A DNA stretch of 64,000 nucleotides from Ascaris suum (taxonomy: Eukaryota; Nematoda; Chromadorea; Rhabditida; Ascarididae): positions 7,860,520 to 7,924,519 of the forward strand of contig CM024176.1 in assembly GCA_013433145.1 (NCBI GenBank), read 5' to 3'. A program made the position numbers and the translations under genes. The notes under the pieces are model-generated. The model was not told the DNA's origin and did not search any database. It was given only the letters and a program-made list of their open reading frames with translations. Below are positions 20,473-33,682 of the stretch, piece after piece; the first letter of the stretch is position 1; each line of letters starts with the position of its first letter.

Positions 20473-22075
20473 TCGACGATGCTCAATTTTTTAGTTATTT
20501 CATTTCGCAAGGCTATCTAACATAAGCGTCATTCGTTGAATTCATTCCTCATCCACTTCTGTTCTATCCTCTTCTAAATTATTGCCCATCCGTTGCTAGA
20601 CGTCTGGTCAAGTGTGTTTTGTTTCACGTAAAGTGTCCATCTGCCCGATCTACTGATCGTGCAAAGATGCGTCATTATATTAACATAAGCCTTGCCCAAA
20701 TTCGAAGTTTATCCTGCAAAGAAGTTGCTTCGGTTTGCGTTGAGTGATAAAACGGTCGCAAAATGTTTCAAAGAGCAATTTCATCGTCAAACCATCCCGT
20801 GCACCTCCACAGCTATAAATTTCAAAGAAGTTTTCTCGGCGGAGCTACTGAAAGGGAAGGCAGAGAAGAGAGCTGAGAAAAAATTTTATTTTTACGGCAG
20901 GAAGCTAAAATGCACTGGACAGCGTAAACTGTAACGTATCACAACAATGCACATGAATATATAAAAAAGACGACATAATCTAGGGATATGAGAATGACGC
21001 ATTATCATAAGCTACTTCTAATATATCATCTTCTTATGTTTCTTCAATTTTTTGATGGAGAGGGGGGTTATGGAGGGAAATAATATGTGTTCAACAAATA
21101 GCTGAGCAGATATTCAGTGGATATGGGCTGTTGTGGGAAGAATGGGGAGGAGTGGACGAGGTTACGGAATGGATAGCAATATTGCTACCTTTTTCAAAAG
21201 GTAGCAATATTCTACATCAGTGAATGTAATCAAAAGGAATACACTGTGATCCAGCCAGTTGACCTAGATGAGGCTATCCCAAGTATGCAGTCAATATTAA
21301 CGTTTTACTTTAATAAAATCATCATATATCACATTTTCGACATTACTGTGGTCATTTCAGCCATTTTAAAAATTGATTGATGGGAGGGAGAAGGTATCGT
21401 TACTTACAAATCTCTTATGTTAAGGATCCGATGCAAATTTCACTGCTGAGGAGAAGTGATTATAACAAGCAATTGATCGTACATATTAAATCTACTAGCG
21501 CAAACATATACATAGTCTCATTATAGTGGAGGTTTTCGATTGCAAGAAACACAAAAACACAGTTTCCTGTTCTCTTATGACGTTTATTTTGAAAGCGATA
21601 GGAATGGGTGTGCATTTGGCAAACAAATGCATCGGTATACCGGTATATTTGTATACAAAGTATTTTCTTTTAAATGGGTGTTTTTATAATGCTCGGTGAA
21701 TTTCCACTAACCTATAAATAACGTTGATCGGTGGACGAAAGATATAGAAGTGACGTTTTGTTTACCCGTAACTACTTAATTGTATTCTCTTTGTGCTATA
21801 AGTTTGGCGAGCATAATTCTTTCAAACAGTGCCGATAATAATGAAGAAGTATAGACAAACAAGCAAGTAATAGGTATGCTAATGAACGCCGAAATTAATG
21901 ATGAGATAAAATATGTTCTTCATATGTTGCAGTAAATTTCTACTTCTTCTATTAAATCGAGAAATACTCATAGAGAAAAAGATGAGAAATGCGTTCTGAG
22001 AGATTGAAGAAAGTTGTACTCTGATCAAACTTACGTTCAAAAACTTCAAAACTCCAAATGCTGTATTTTCTGCAG
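20473..22075. other. Gene-free DNA containing the perfect hairpin
   Basis: Apart from a lysine-rich 80-codon frame (20692-20934) of chance length and the inverted repeat at 21178-21211, nothing is visible. Confidence 0.5.
21178..21211. repeat. Perfect inverted repeat, 16-base arms, 2-base loop
   Basis: Arms AATATTGCTACCTTTT and AAAAGGTAGCAATATT are exact reverse complements separated by TC. The arm also contains AGCAATATTGCT, itself a palindrome overlapping the boundary. The site lies in otherwise gene-free DNA. It could form a cruciform or a short RNA hairpin; the loop is too small for a typical microRNA precursor. Confidence 0.95.
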
Positions 22076-22722
22076 TCGGTCGCTAATCTGTTTTCGCGCA
22101 AAACAAAATTCTCTCATGGATGGATGATTATTTCAATCAGCAAAGTTGTAGAAGTTCATAAAAAAGTGAGTATACCGTCGGATTAATTGGATTTTGTAGA
22201 AACGTATTTAAAATGCATCGAAATTATGGAAAGGTTAGTGAGCTGAGAGCAATCAGGTTTCTTCTTCATTCAAATTAACGTTTTCACGATCGAAACGAAT
22301 AGGACTCTCGCGACGATTTTTTTCCCGTTAGACGCTTATTTCTCGAGATAAATGTGGACGCACTTTCTTTTGTAGTTCTTAGTCGTTTTCCTCACCGGTT
22401 TCTGTGGAATGGAGTACCGCGCGATTCCTCGATGTAACATTTCACTCAAATAATTAGAAATTCATCTTCATAAAAGAAAGTACCCATTCACCTCCCCAAT
22501 CCCTTCTTCAGTAGGAAAAAAGTGAACAGCTGTATTTTTTTGCGGAATTCTAGAAATTGGAAACATCAGATACTGGAGCTGATGCTAACATGTCGAGCCA
22601 CCGAAGCTACTTCCAGTGGAGTCACACAAATATAAACTTTAACCGCCTCAGCCGGTAATCTATATCAGATTCAGTTCAATAGTCTACTAGTTTGCAGTAA
22701 AAATCCGCACTGTTTTAAGTGA
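22076..22722 (+). CDS. Candidate two-exon fragment
   Basis: A 90-base, 30-codon exon (22076-22165) sits between ttttctgcag and gtgagt, both strong, with phase 0 at each side. A possible terminal exon (22675-22722) follows cagattcag and ends in TGA. No start was found. The product is hydrophilic with a short hydrophobic middle and is not recognised. Isolated exon-like segments of this kind also arise by chance. Confidence 0.17.
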
Positions 22723-23365
22723 GATAGGCGTTACACAATTGATCTCCTTAGTTGTACATCGAATACATAACGCTCTTAAGCATCGCGATGCTGTGATTTA
22801 TTGCTGCCTGCGAACAAAAAAAAAAACTGATCAGGATTTTGTAGAATTTCCCGATTACTGCGAGCATTTTAGCATTAGCACTGGAGGAGGGTTCGATTCA
22901 AAGCACTAATAGCCATGCTAGAGATTTAAACCGTTCTCAAATTTCTGATCGTTTCCTTGTTATTCTTTCGAAGAAAATGTCTGCAGTGACTGCATACTGT
23001 GCAGAGAACGCAACTGCTTTCGAAAATTTACCGATATATTGCAACACTTTAAATTTTCAAGTTTTACACTAAGTTTTTTTTAATCTATCAAAAAAAACCT
23101 CACTTAGTGAGTAGGTGAAATGAGATTAGTTGTGCATCGGTTTAATGAAAGCAGCGAGTCATCTCAAGGGATTGACATCGGCGATGCCTATGCGCCAATG
23201 TGCCCTTTTGGATAGTAGATAGCATGTGCTGAAAAAATATTGACTTGATGAGTTCTATTGAAAGCTTTTAAATAAGGATAGTGCTGCAATGAATTGGAAT
23301 GCGAAGCGCGAAAAAAACTTTATTTCCTAACGAGATACAAAATTGCATCAAGAAATGTATGCATA

Positions 23366-23380
23366 TTAAGTTGTCCCACA
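23366..23380. mobile_element. TTAAGTTGTCCCACA, mariner-like terminal word
   Basis: It resembles the TTAGGTTGTCCCA class of nematode Tc1/mariner ends. It lies 340 bases from the other mariner-like word at 23708 but in direct, not inverted, orientation. Weak evidence. Confidence 0.2.
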
Positions 23381-23707
23381 CAATTGGGGGTTATTTGATA
23401 GAAGAAGCGGCGCATCGTTGAAATTGATATGTTCTGCGTTCTTAAGGCCGACCGACTGAAAAATGAACGATTATGGACGCATGTCTGCATTCAAATGTTG
23501 TGCTGTTTCGAAATCCGCTAAAATTTCTGAGCGGAAACGATCCCTTTGGTTACACCTTACGACACTACAACGCAATGATATGAATTCTGCAAAATCGCAG
23601 TAGCCATATAAAGCTCTGTTATTATAAGACATGTCTAGTAGGAGTGTGGGCATTCAAAGCCTAGGGCCATAACAAACACATATGTGGCTAATTTGAAGAA
23701 AAATTGG

Positions 23708-23725
23708 TTAGGTTGGCCAAAAAGC
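23708..23725. mobile_element. Mariner-like terminal sequence, single end
   Basis: TTAGGTTGGCCAAAAAGC resembles the terminal inverted repeat of irritans-type mariner elements (TTAGGTTGG...AAAAG). I found no matching opposite end and no transposase frame nearby, so it is at most a relic. Confidence 0.3.
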
Positions 23726-25549
23726 TGCTTTCATCACTAAAAATTGGCTAGCATAAGCAAACCGAGCATGATGACTACATCATGGTACCAACATGCAACG
23801 ACCTAACTCAGAGTATGACGTCAGCGCCGTACGTAGATTTAACACTGTTGCGGTCAAGGAGATCCGGTCATTTCTAACGCAAGAAGTGGTTATAATCCGA
23901 TTGTAATCCCGGAGACTGACTGGATTTTTGTTCTCATGGCGTTTTTGTTATGTGATTCAGATCATTTTGACTACTTTTCACTCGTCTAGTCAATTCCTCT
24001 TTGTTAGTTTGATCAGTTTTTGAGTTTCTCACAACACGGCGATCCGTCTGCTCCGTTATATTTTCTTTCCGTATTGTTGAGCGCATTTTATCGTGCACAT
24101 GCAATTACTGATATAAAAAATTTATTCACCATGCAGAATGATTTCTGACTATGCTATAGGCTGAATCTTACATCCACTTTGGTCATTGGTGCAGAATTAA
24201 AGTCAGCTTTTTGAAAAGCTATTGAACATTGGGCCGAAGTAAAAACATTGGGAAATTAAGCGAGGAATGATTGAGCCGAGATGAGTTTAGATATTCGCAA
24301 TCTTTTTCGACCAATGACCAAATTGCTGTAAATATGTTCTACATGTCCAACTCTTAAGGGAAACGCCTTCGAAATGACTGCAAAGCGATGCACATGTACC
24401 GCTAGTTGGAATTTCAAATAAAGCAAGAAGAGCGTACAAATTTTCTTAGAGTTTTCAACAGGCCACTGATTCATATTTTCCAAATGTATTTTGTGGCTAT
24501 CAAGGAGTGAAATTGAATGTGTCCATATCTAGTCAAATTCATTCATTTTATAAAGTAAACGTTTATAGTAACCCTATCAAGAAGTTATTCTTCAAAGAAT
24601 GTCATAAATGGTTCTATTGTGGGAAAAGCCGTTTTTGGCACATAATTTGTGATAACATAGGTCATCATTTACGTGAATTTTCGATGACTGACCAAGAACT
24701 AAAAAAACCACCATACGATCAACTATTGAGTTCCCCCGTAGAACAAAACATAAATCCAGATTAAATACTTTCTTATTTTCCTCGACGTATTGTTTTGAGA
24801 AGAGCAGATTTATGCTGAAATATTTAATAAAGAGAGTAGGAGATACGAGAATTGGGAGCGATCGGTGAAGGAAGCAAAGAACTAACACAAATTTAGTATT
24901 TTCGTAGCGAATGAATATAAAAGAATCAAAGCGACGCTATATATGATATAGAAGAATTAAAAAGCATCAAAACAGCATGTTATAGTGTTCGAAAGAACGT
25001 AATAAGTAAACTTACACCATATATAAAAATATAATACAAGAGCAGTAAAGAAGAGTAATCACCGTAGGCAGCAAGGAGATATTTCAGATATAGAGCATAT
25101 AAGAATGCAGCAGAAAAGCAAAGAAGGAACGTGATATTGTGGCTACGTCAATGGCCTTTTATATCCTTTTGAATATATTCTGTTCTGTTTGTGAAGCAAA
25201 CAAGCAAAACTTCATCTCTGTTCGTTTTTGCGTGTACTGCTTAATGTTTGTTTTATTTGCATGATCACTGAACGAAATCTGTTGAGTCGTAATGCACATC
25301 ACAATATGACCTGAGGCGATCCGCCAGCTTCAACAAGAGTTATCCACAGTCATTGGGAAAGCTTAGAGGAATTTAAAGATTTGTATCTAAATTATGGTCG
25401 GATCATAGAAAAGAAGTCTCAAAAAAATTCAAATACTGTTAAACCATAGTCGCATTACTGCTCATGTCTTAAAAGTTATCGTCGGATCATAGAGTTGGTT
25501 GTCGTTTCGAACCGCATTGCAAAAGCATCTGCTATACCAGGTTCTTTAG

Positions 25550-25594
25550 CACGGTTTTTCCCTTGTACGCTTGCGTACAAAGGCAAAAACCGTG
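25550..25594. repeat. Near-perfect 45-base palindrome
   Basis: Arms of about 21-22 bases, from CACGGTTTTT to AAAAACCGTG, match with one mismatch and one gap. The core is TTGTACGCTTGCGTACAA, eight perfect pairs around TT. About 150 and 55 bases to the left are two copies of a tcggatcatagag-like string. Together these could be the remains of a small terminal-repeat element. Confidence 0.9.
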
Positions 25595-27702
25595 TTATCT
25601 TTGTTTAGAATTCCGGAAGCGTTGTTCATTACGAGAGGACTCCGGTCTCAGTTAGGAACGACACCAACAGTTTTTAGGTGACTAAAGGTTCTAGATTGCA
25701 ACACTTTTTTATAAATTTTTGCAATGTTTCATTTGCAAAGGATGACGCATTTTGGCGATGCCGCGTCTGTGCACAATTTTGCGTGTCCCTCTGCGCAATA
25801 CGTTCAACCTGAAAACCATCTGCTAAACGAATTCATCTGAGACAGCAATTTCAATGAACGTCGAAACCGCTTGGAAAACTTGCATGCGTCTTGCAACCGC
25901 TAAGGTTTTCATTTCACGCTATTGGAGAGGAATTGGTGGATTTCGCACAAAAGCTTTGAGCAGGTGGTCGGACTATGCAAATTTTCAATGTCTTATTACC
26001 TACACTCAATTATGTGGTGCCAGTTCCCGTAGTTCCTTCATCGGAATCACAAAAACGCATATCATGCCAATCCATTTAGCTTACTCTGCAATTGTTTACA
26101 ACTACTAGTAAGTGTATGCTTATGGCATGGACACTACAATTAGCTGATTACGATAAAATTTCGTAAGAAGAAAAGGCCATTGGCCGCGTATTTGGTTTTA
26201 AAAAACGAGTCTTCCAGTGCAGAAGCATTTCGTTTCCTTCAGCTGATCGTGACTTGAAGTATAGAAGCAGATAGACGCCGAGGCGCTACTCCTGCAATTT
26301 GTGCATTGTTTGCAGCGATGATAGATAGAAACGAGTATTGGCTTCAGCGAAGTTCAATAAGAAGCAGCTCGTTGATGAGCTCAATTCCGTTTCTTGAGAA
26401 ACGGGTGATGCTGCCTTTATTTGCAAGATTGAATAGTTGGATTTCTGTATGCAGATAAATGTGATAATACATAGCAGTTTTTAAACCTGTCGTGGGAGCA
26501 GTAGCGAAACATCGAAGGAGTGGAACTAATCAACGCTAAACTTTTTTGGAAAAGCCTAGTCGAGGAAGAAATTTCAACCCGCCGCATACTATAGACGAGG
26601 TGTATGCCGATCTAATTGTAACTGGTATCTGTTTGATATGTGATAAGTCTGTAGGGGATGCTAAAAATGCCAACTGATATCTAGGTCGAAAGGAATACGA
26701 GGTGTTATGACGAGGCGGTTGGCCTCAGTCGAAACGAGAGGATCGATTGAGGGTTCGTGCACAGTAGAAATGGGTTGTAGATTCGGGATGAACTTGTAGT
26801 AGTGATGGTTCTACTGATAGAGGGCGTTTCATAGCGTTCTTGTCCGCAGAGAGAATTTGATGTTTTGTAAAATGAACATTTGGAAAAAACCAAAAATTTA
26901 ATCTCTGTTCAACACATGTTAAAAGTGTTTTTTTGTACAGCGAAAACAACTTGAAGTACGTTTCAATAATTCCAACAAAATACTGTGGCCGATTTTCGTC
27001 GAGAAGTCCGCGAAATCATCTATCTCAATCGTGTTATTCTGCGACTTTTTCAACTCCGCTGCCCTTCCCCATTACATATGATCGAAGGCTCCAGTCGTGC
27101 TAGCGATGAAATCTTCTTGCAAAATGCAAATTTCTTGCAAAGAAGTATGCAGAAAAGAGAGGGCAGATTGGTCAGTACGTTTTGTCCTTGGTATATTTTA
27201 TGTTCTGCACCTTAGTCATGGTTTAAGATCCCACGAATTATGTGAATGCTTCCTGATGCTACGTATGATTTTCATTTACTTTTAGAATTAAAAAGAAAGC
27301 CTTCGCATTTCATCACTTAATGAAGGTAGAGGCTAACTTCTTTACCAAATTTCATCTTCAAGTCTTTAAGAAAATAAAGAATTTACTCTCGAATTCTGAT
27401 ATTGCTAAGAATTTCAGCCCCTCATCCAAATCCGTTATAAAATTCCATCCATTTTCACATGAAAAGGCAGTTGCCATGGCAGTTGGTAGGCATAAGGTAA
27501 AGCAATAAGTGATTGCATTCACGACTTCAGGCATAACTTCTACACTTGGAATCATGTTCCACGATCTCATAGTCTTTATTAGGATCCACTGATACCCGGC
27601 AGAACTGGTCGCAAGTGGAAGACGGCAAGTTTTTCGTGGTTTTACAGTGCAATCGCGCAATAAGTAGACTTTTGGGATGTTGTCGAATTTTCAGGACTAA
27701 AT

Positions 27703-27731
27703 GACTACTCTCCTAGCATAGGAGTATAGTC
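27703..27731. repeat. Imperfect inverted repeat
   Basis: Arms of 13 bases starting GACTA and ending TAGTC pair with two mismatches around GCA. Significance unknown. Confidence 0.5.
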
Positions 27732-30700
27732 ACGCTTTCTTTCGCGATGTCGAGCAACACGGTCGTTTTTGAAGAGGTTCTTAAAAATGGTTCAAGGCTG
27801 TTGTTTTTTGTGCCTATCGAATTGCTACATAATGAAGGTTTTGTTGTGTAGGATGCTCCCGAACCTGTTCTCTATCGAGTTCGAAAAATGTTTTAATGCA
27901 AATTTTAATGAAATTCTCCAAGGAAATTTCCTCCATTAGCAAACACATTTGTTTAAAGCACTCATTGATCGCCGTAATAATTTGTGAAAGGGTTGCAAGA
28001 ATGCACATTTTATCTATTTCATTAGCTAATGTGAATCACTTTCTAACGATGAGACTAGTTCTTGGGAGTGTTTGCTTCATTTTGAAATTCTGATATTCCT
28101 TGCAAAAATTATAGTTCCTAATTGAAACTACTCGAAAAAACGACTCGATAAAAAAACGAACTTCAAAGAAGCCGAATTTCGGGCTCAGCAAAACTTCCAC
28201 ATTTCTACAACACTCTTTGACGAATGCTCGTAAAGCAAAAATTCTTAATATCCCATTCTAGTAGTACTATTTAAACGTCCTATATTATACACATCCCGGT
28301 TTTTGACATTTGTTTTCATTATATAGATTCTCTTTTATATTCCATGCAGGATATTTGGTTCCCTTTTTATGCGCCTTTGACAGCTTGCCTTCTGAAAGTG
28401 TACCAAGTCGATGTCTTGCCGCGTTCATTTATGACTTTGTCCGGTGGTTTATAGTTGGCAGCAAATGGAGCTAGAGTTACGATATATGTTAAGTTACCCA
28501 ATCTGCTATATCACTTTTCATATAAAACTGTCAGATTTGAAACTTGCCATAGACACCTGAAAGGATACCAAATTCGCGCACACTTTACGAAAGACGATAT
28601 CTCTGGATAAGATTTGCAACGGCAAGGTGAACTCAAATGTGGCAGCTTCATTTCACGTTTTTATTTCTTCTAAAGGCTAATGGGATTGGCATGTCAAGTG
28701 GGGAAAATTCACAAGCGCATATCTTGGCAATTCCCTTGCATGTAGTTGTATCTGAGATATTCAATCATTGTGACCATCATCCTTGAATTGTTACATAGAA
28801 TTTTCATTGCCTTTTATATATTTGCTGTGCAAGACGGTTATCGCGAATAGTTTCAGCTGGGGAACCTCTAAAGCAAACGTTTTCAGGTGGAGGATCATAG
28901 AAAATAGGCAACGAAATTCGATGGTCACATCTTGCTTCAAATGATCACCTTCTACCTCATAGTTCGCGTTAGCGTCAATTTTGAAAGAATTTACAAACAT
29001 TTAAACATGAGGAAAAAGCGTCACTTTTCACACCGCTTGATTCTTCTTTACCACTTTCTACGAGAAGTTGTATAGGTGGTTGGACCAGTCAGGAGGTTTT
29101 GTCTTAGGTATGCCGCCTTTAATTGGTACCTGCGAAGATGATAGGTTAGCGAGGAGGAGCTTAAGCGCATGTCATGCCAGCTGCTCAGCGATGCTGACTC
29201 ACGTGCTTTAATTCCAAGATTACTGTGGCATTTCCTCTTTGCACCGATTTTTCCACGACACTTCGAAACTGAAGTGTCTTCAACGGCTTCTCATGTCCTC
29301 ATCATGGAATGAGGCGATTTGTTGACAAACCCTCCTTCCAGTGTTCATATGTTTTGCTGAAACAAAGAATGAGGCGGTGGAATTGGCTCGAAAAGGCGAT
29401 AGGAGTACCCTAAAAAGAGGATTTCAGAATTCTGATAGAAAAAACCTCGTTGCCTTCCCCTTATGAATATCTCGGAAATCTTGTGGAAGTCTCGCACAGA
29501 AAAATGGAACTGCTGGCATGCATCATTTCGTTTATTGCAGTTAAATGTGGTGCAAATTCGTGCTACTGTAAAATGTTTCTTCACCGTTCATGCATGATTT
29601 CGATGGATTCCTCATTTCAAGCGCGTTGCGTTTTATGTTTGCTGAGGTTTTTGTTTATCCTTTATGTTTAATATCTTGCATAGAGCCGAAGGTTTTAGTG
29701 CTTCATATAAGTTGAATTGAATCTGCAGTTTCGTCAACTGCATTCCATTGAACTCAGAAACGATTGAGTAGGAATGGGATACAATTTCAGAAAAGCATAT
29801 CGACCACGAGCTATCTTTCTTTAGTGAGTGCTGATCGTTTTCTCCTCTAGATGAGATGGCGAGGAAGTATAGCTTTCGATGAGCTAGTCGGCGTGTAGCA
29901 GAGCAGTAACGAATCAGCAGGCTTTCTAAAAGGATCTTTTCGATTAGGAAGCAATGTTATTAGCTTGTGATGCTTGAAGGAACTGCAGTACATCAAACAT
30001 CAACATCGAAACTCTGAAGAAACAGTCGAAGGACGCATCCGTACCATAATACGTTTGCTGAGCAGTGACGTTTTCGACTTTTCTGGGCTATTTTCTGCAT
30101 TGTTCATGACAGGCTCCATGTCTTCAAGGTGTTATTCTTTTAGAAGTGATTCACATTTCAAGAGTTTATTGGCTACGAATTATTACGTATTCACTTTCAC
30201 TGCCGCCCTTCATCTATACGAAACAAAACTAGAAATGATTCAAGATTTCGCATTTCCGCTTATCTCAACGCTAAGCATCGCAAATTCCCAAAAAGTGTCG
30301 TAATTAGGTTCATAATTGGACAGAACGAATCACATTGTAAATCGTTTATAACGGATCCGCATTTCTGCTCTTCTGCGACCCGACCGTTTATGGCTAGCAT
30401 TTCAGATGCAAGTTTTAGCTGCATTAATTGTCTGTGGCTGTTGTTATAATAACTCAGCAATTCCTGTAGACGCTGCCGATATAAAGTCATCGAGGTGGTG
30501 AATTTTTGCTTGCACTTCAAATGCCTGCACAATTTCTACATCATGGATTTTGCGAGAGCATGTTGCAGGACGACGTTGAGGACGACGTTTTATTTCAATT
30601 TCTCAAATCGGAGAACATCTTTCGTTGTCGTGGATTTGTCTGCTTCTGCGCTTTCATGGAAAATTTTGGAAAGAATAAGCTATGATGAAATATTTAGTTA

Positions 30701-33664
30701 TATGCGTCGGCGAATTGTGACGTTTTCATGATCTCTCTTGGAAAGGTCATTAAGTCATATTTTGCATCTACTGCTCTGTTCATATTGATCTCCTTGGATT
30801 ATTGGTGTTCACATTGACAGAAGTAAGAACCAAACAGTCGAGTCGAATAAAAACACTGCGATACAAAAACGGCAGCATCCATGACGTTTCAGATGGATAA
30901 TTCGAACGTGGGTATTTCGGTATTCTCAATGGGCAACTACTATGTGTTTGTATCTATGACCGCTGAGCTGATTTCGAATGAACTGCGAATAATATGAGAC
31001 TTTATTTTGTATGAAGTATTTGATTTGCGCCTAAAAGAGAACATTTCTCAATTCGATATGCCTATTTCATGAAGAGAGGGAAGGCTACAGACATTTTAAT
31101 ATATATTAAGTATTCGTGGAGAAATTTTGCTATGCAACCAGCAGGATGCTTTATCAACTGAAAAGTTATGCAAATTGTAGGTGGTCTAAGGAAACGCATC
31201 ACTCGTATTAGGTCACTGCATTTTTGGAGCAGTAGGTTTGCTGGGCTAAATTGCAAAGGGACATATCTTTGGCCTAAATGTCTCATGCCTTTCCTTATAA
31301 AATTTGCAACATGAATAGAGACTGCTTCCATAGAAGTACGTTGTGTTTGAGAAATCGATGACTATTTCTGTTAGGTGCATTCTACATCAAATTTCAACGA
31401 TATAAGCATATTCGTCGAGTAAATAAACTCTCAGAAATCGAATCCGCCTATTGATGTCATATTTTATATTCATAAAGTTATTTGTTGAAAATTTCTCAGG
31501 AATTGAATTCTATAGCTTCAAATCATTTCGCATATTATCTGGGAAGATGGATGATTTTATCAAAGGAATTTTCCATCGGAGAGGTTCCAATTTATTGCAT
31601 AAAATTTTACTTCATAGAAATATTCATTGGAAGTGAAAGAATTTTCATCGATAAGGAAATGATTGATGTTTTAGGATGAAATCATGTGCAGCATTTTTAT
31701 GCGCATAAAAATTTTCACGATAGCGTCAAGCGTGCAATTCTATTAGTGAAATCTATAGGCAGTTGAGAGAAGCGTTCGTTTTAGTGTAAAGGTCTGACAG
31801 AACATATATTACATAATACGCTAATGCGATCAACATATGCGATTGGTGAGGCATGCAGGCGAAAGCACTACGGACGATGTGCTCATATTTCTATATTGAG
31901 AGAGATTCGCGCAAAGTTTACGCATGGTTGCATACCATATTTCCAATATTAATTTCCTTTGTGGAATTTCCAGGATATTGAGGGCATTTCCTTAATTGTC
32001 TCGAGGATATTAATTTGGAACCGCCAATTTTTCTGGTGAATAAAAAACTGTCGAAGAACTGCGAACTGATTTCGGCATAAAATCAATGGACCTATTAGTT
32101 TTATCGCACCTTTTGACGTTATGAAGCACACAACAGCTCCAAAAAACGTTCTAGAAATGTACTCCTTCGTAAATAACAAACACGTGACGAGTTATATTGT
32201 AAAAGATTTCATGAATTACGTAAGTTTCTTCGCACATTTCAATTTCTCAGCAATTAATTTTGTCGGCCTTCCACTTCGCATCTTCAATCAACTCTATCTC
32301 TCGAATAGGTTCATTATGAATGCTAACGACTTATAATTCCTCTAGAAATATCCGAATTGTGCGAGAGAATCCAACCAGCTGCCTTCGATAAATTTCATAT
32401 AACTTCTCGAATAAGTTGGTCTTTAAACAAATTCTGAGCCATTCCGCTCTTCAGCAGCTTTGTTCTTAAAATGCGCAATTCCGCTGCACTCTCACAATGT
32501 TCGCTATGAATGGCAGCATCTATATAAACATGAGGCGAACAGCCTCTGCATTTGGTTGTTTGTCAAGCTGCACTCTATGTATCGTCGCTCTCTATTCGTT
32601 GCCTCGCTGTGACTGAAATCCAAAATAGCTTCAATGACTTTATAGCCTAATAATGCATAACTTTTATGCCTGATTGCGATTCGAATAGAGTTACTTGTAT
32701 TGTAATAAATTTCATGGCACTCGTTGCGCATTTTTCGAAACAAATGTGAAAATTGCTGTGAGATGCTTTTTGATTCGGTCAGCTGAAACGGGAAACAAGT
32801 ACTCATTGAGAGAACGAATGGGAGTCGATTTTTCGTAACGTGTTGGCAGTTTGATGTTATTTGATCGCGTTTCGTGATTTACATCGCCGACTGTGAATGC
32901 GTTAATTGTTGGTAAGAATCACATTGCCAGTCGCATTTTTCTTACGGAATGCACCGAATCGGCGCTTCAGAGATACCGCTGATTTAGTGCAATTTTTTAA
33001 ATGCTTCCTTCCGATAATATTGCTAAAAGGAAGCGCTATTGCTTGTCTCTTTCAACTCTTCTAACCTGTACGACTCAGTTTATAACGTTGAATGAAAAAT
33101 ACTCATTATTCAACTTTTCCAGAGCAACAAGGGTCTCTAGGTTATCATCGCAAACTGAAAGCATTCAGCCGTTTTGTTTAACTCGACGAATTTAAACAAA
33201 TCACTCGAAAGCGGTTAAATAGTCGAATAACGCAGGTTGTCTATATATATTATTTATAGAATGCTTCAAACCTGTCTTTTTCAGGGCGATCGGAAGCTTT
33301 TAAAGTGCATAAACGCTAGAGTTGTTATTAGTAGACTATATTGGAACATAAGTTAGGCTCTAGATTACCTACAGGTCCTTATTTATAGCTATGGTCATAC
33401 GAAGTTCATGTAATCTCTTTCATCTCAAAGTGATTTTCAGCTACGCTTTTTATTTGCTTTCCTCTAATGTATAAGGTTCAGAAACTAGTAAACAGTGCTG
33501 ACCACTTCCATAAGCCATGTTATTTTTCAGTGACACGCAACTAGTCAAATGGAACCAGTGATCGAAAAATTTCTTGGGCGTTTGATTCGTTACAAGAACA
33601 GGTAAATATACCTGCGCGAATAAAAAATATCACAAATATTTCAGAAACATCCACGATCGGTGAT

Positions 33665-33682
33665 GGGGGGGGGGGGGGGGGG
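33665..33682 (+). repeat. Poly(G) run, 18 bases
   Basis: Eighteen consecutive G on the + strand in AT-rich surroundings. Such a run can form a G-quadruplex, or it can mark a sequencing or assembly length error. Confidence 0.95.

Noticed and set aside
22888..22905. B-box-like GGTTCGATTC
   Set aside because: No A-box or cloverleaf upstream.
29974..30303. 109-codon + frame
   Set aside because: TTG start and background GC; about twelve frames of 100 codons or more are expected at this stop frequency.
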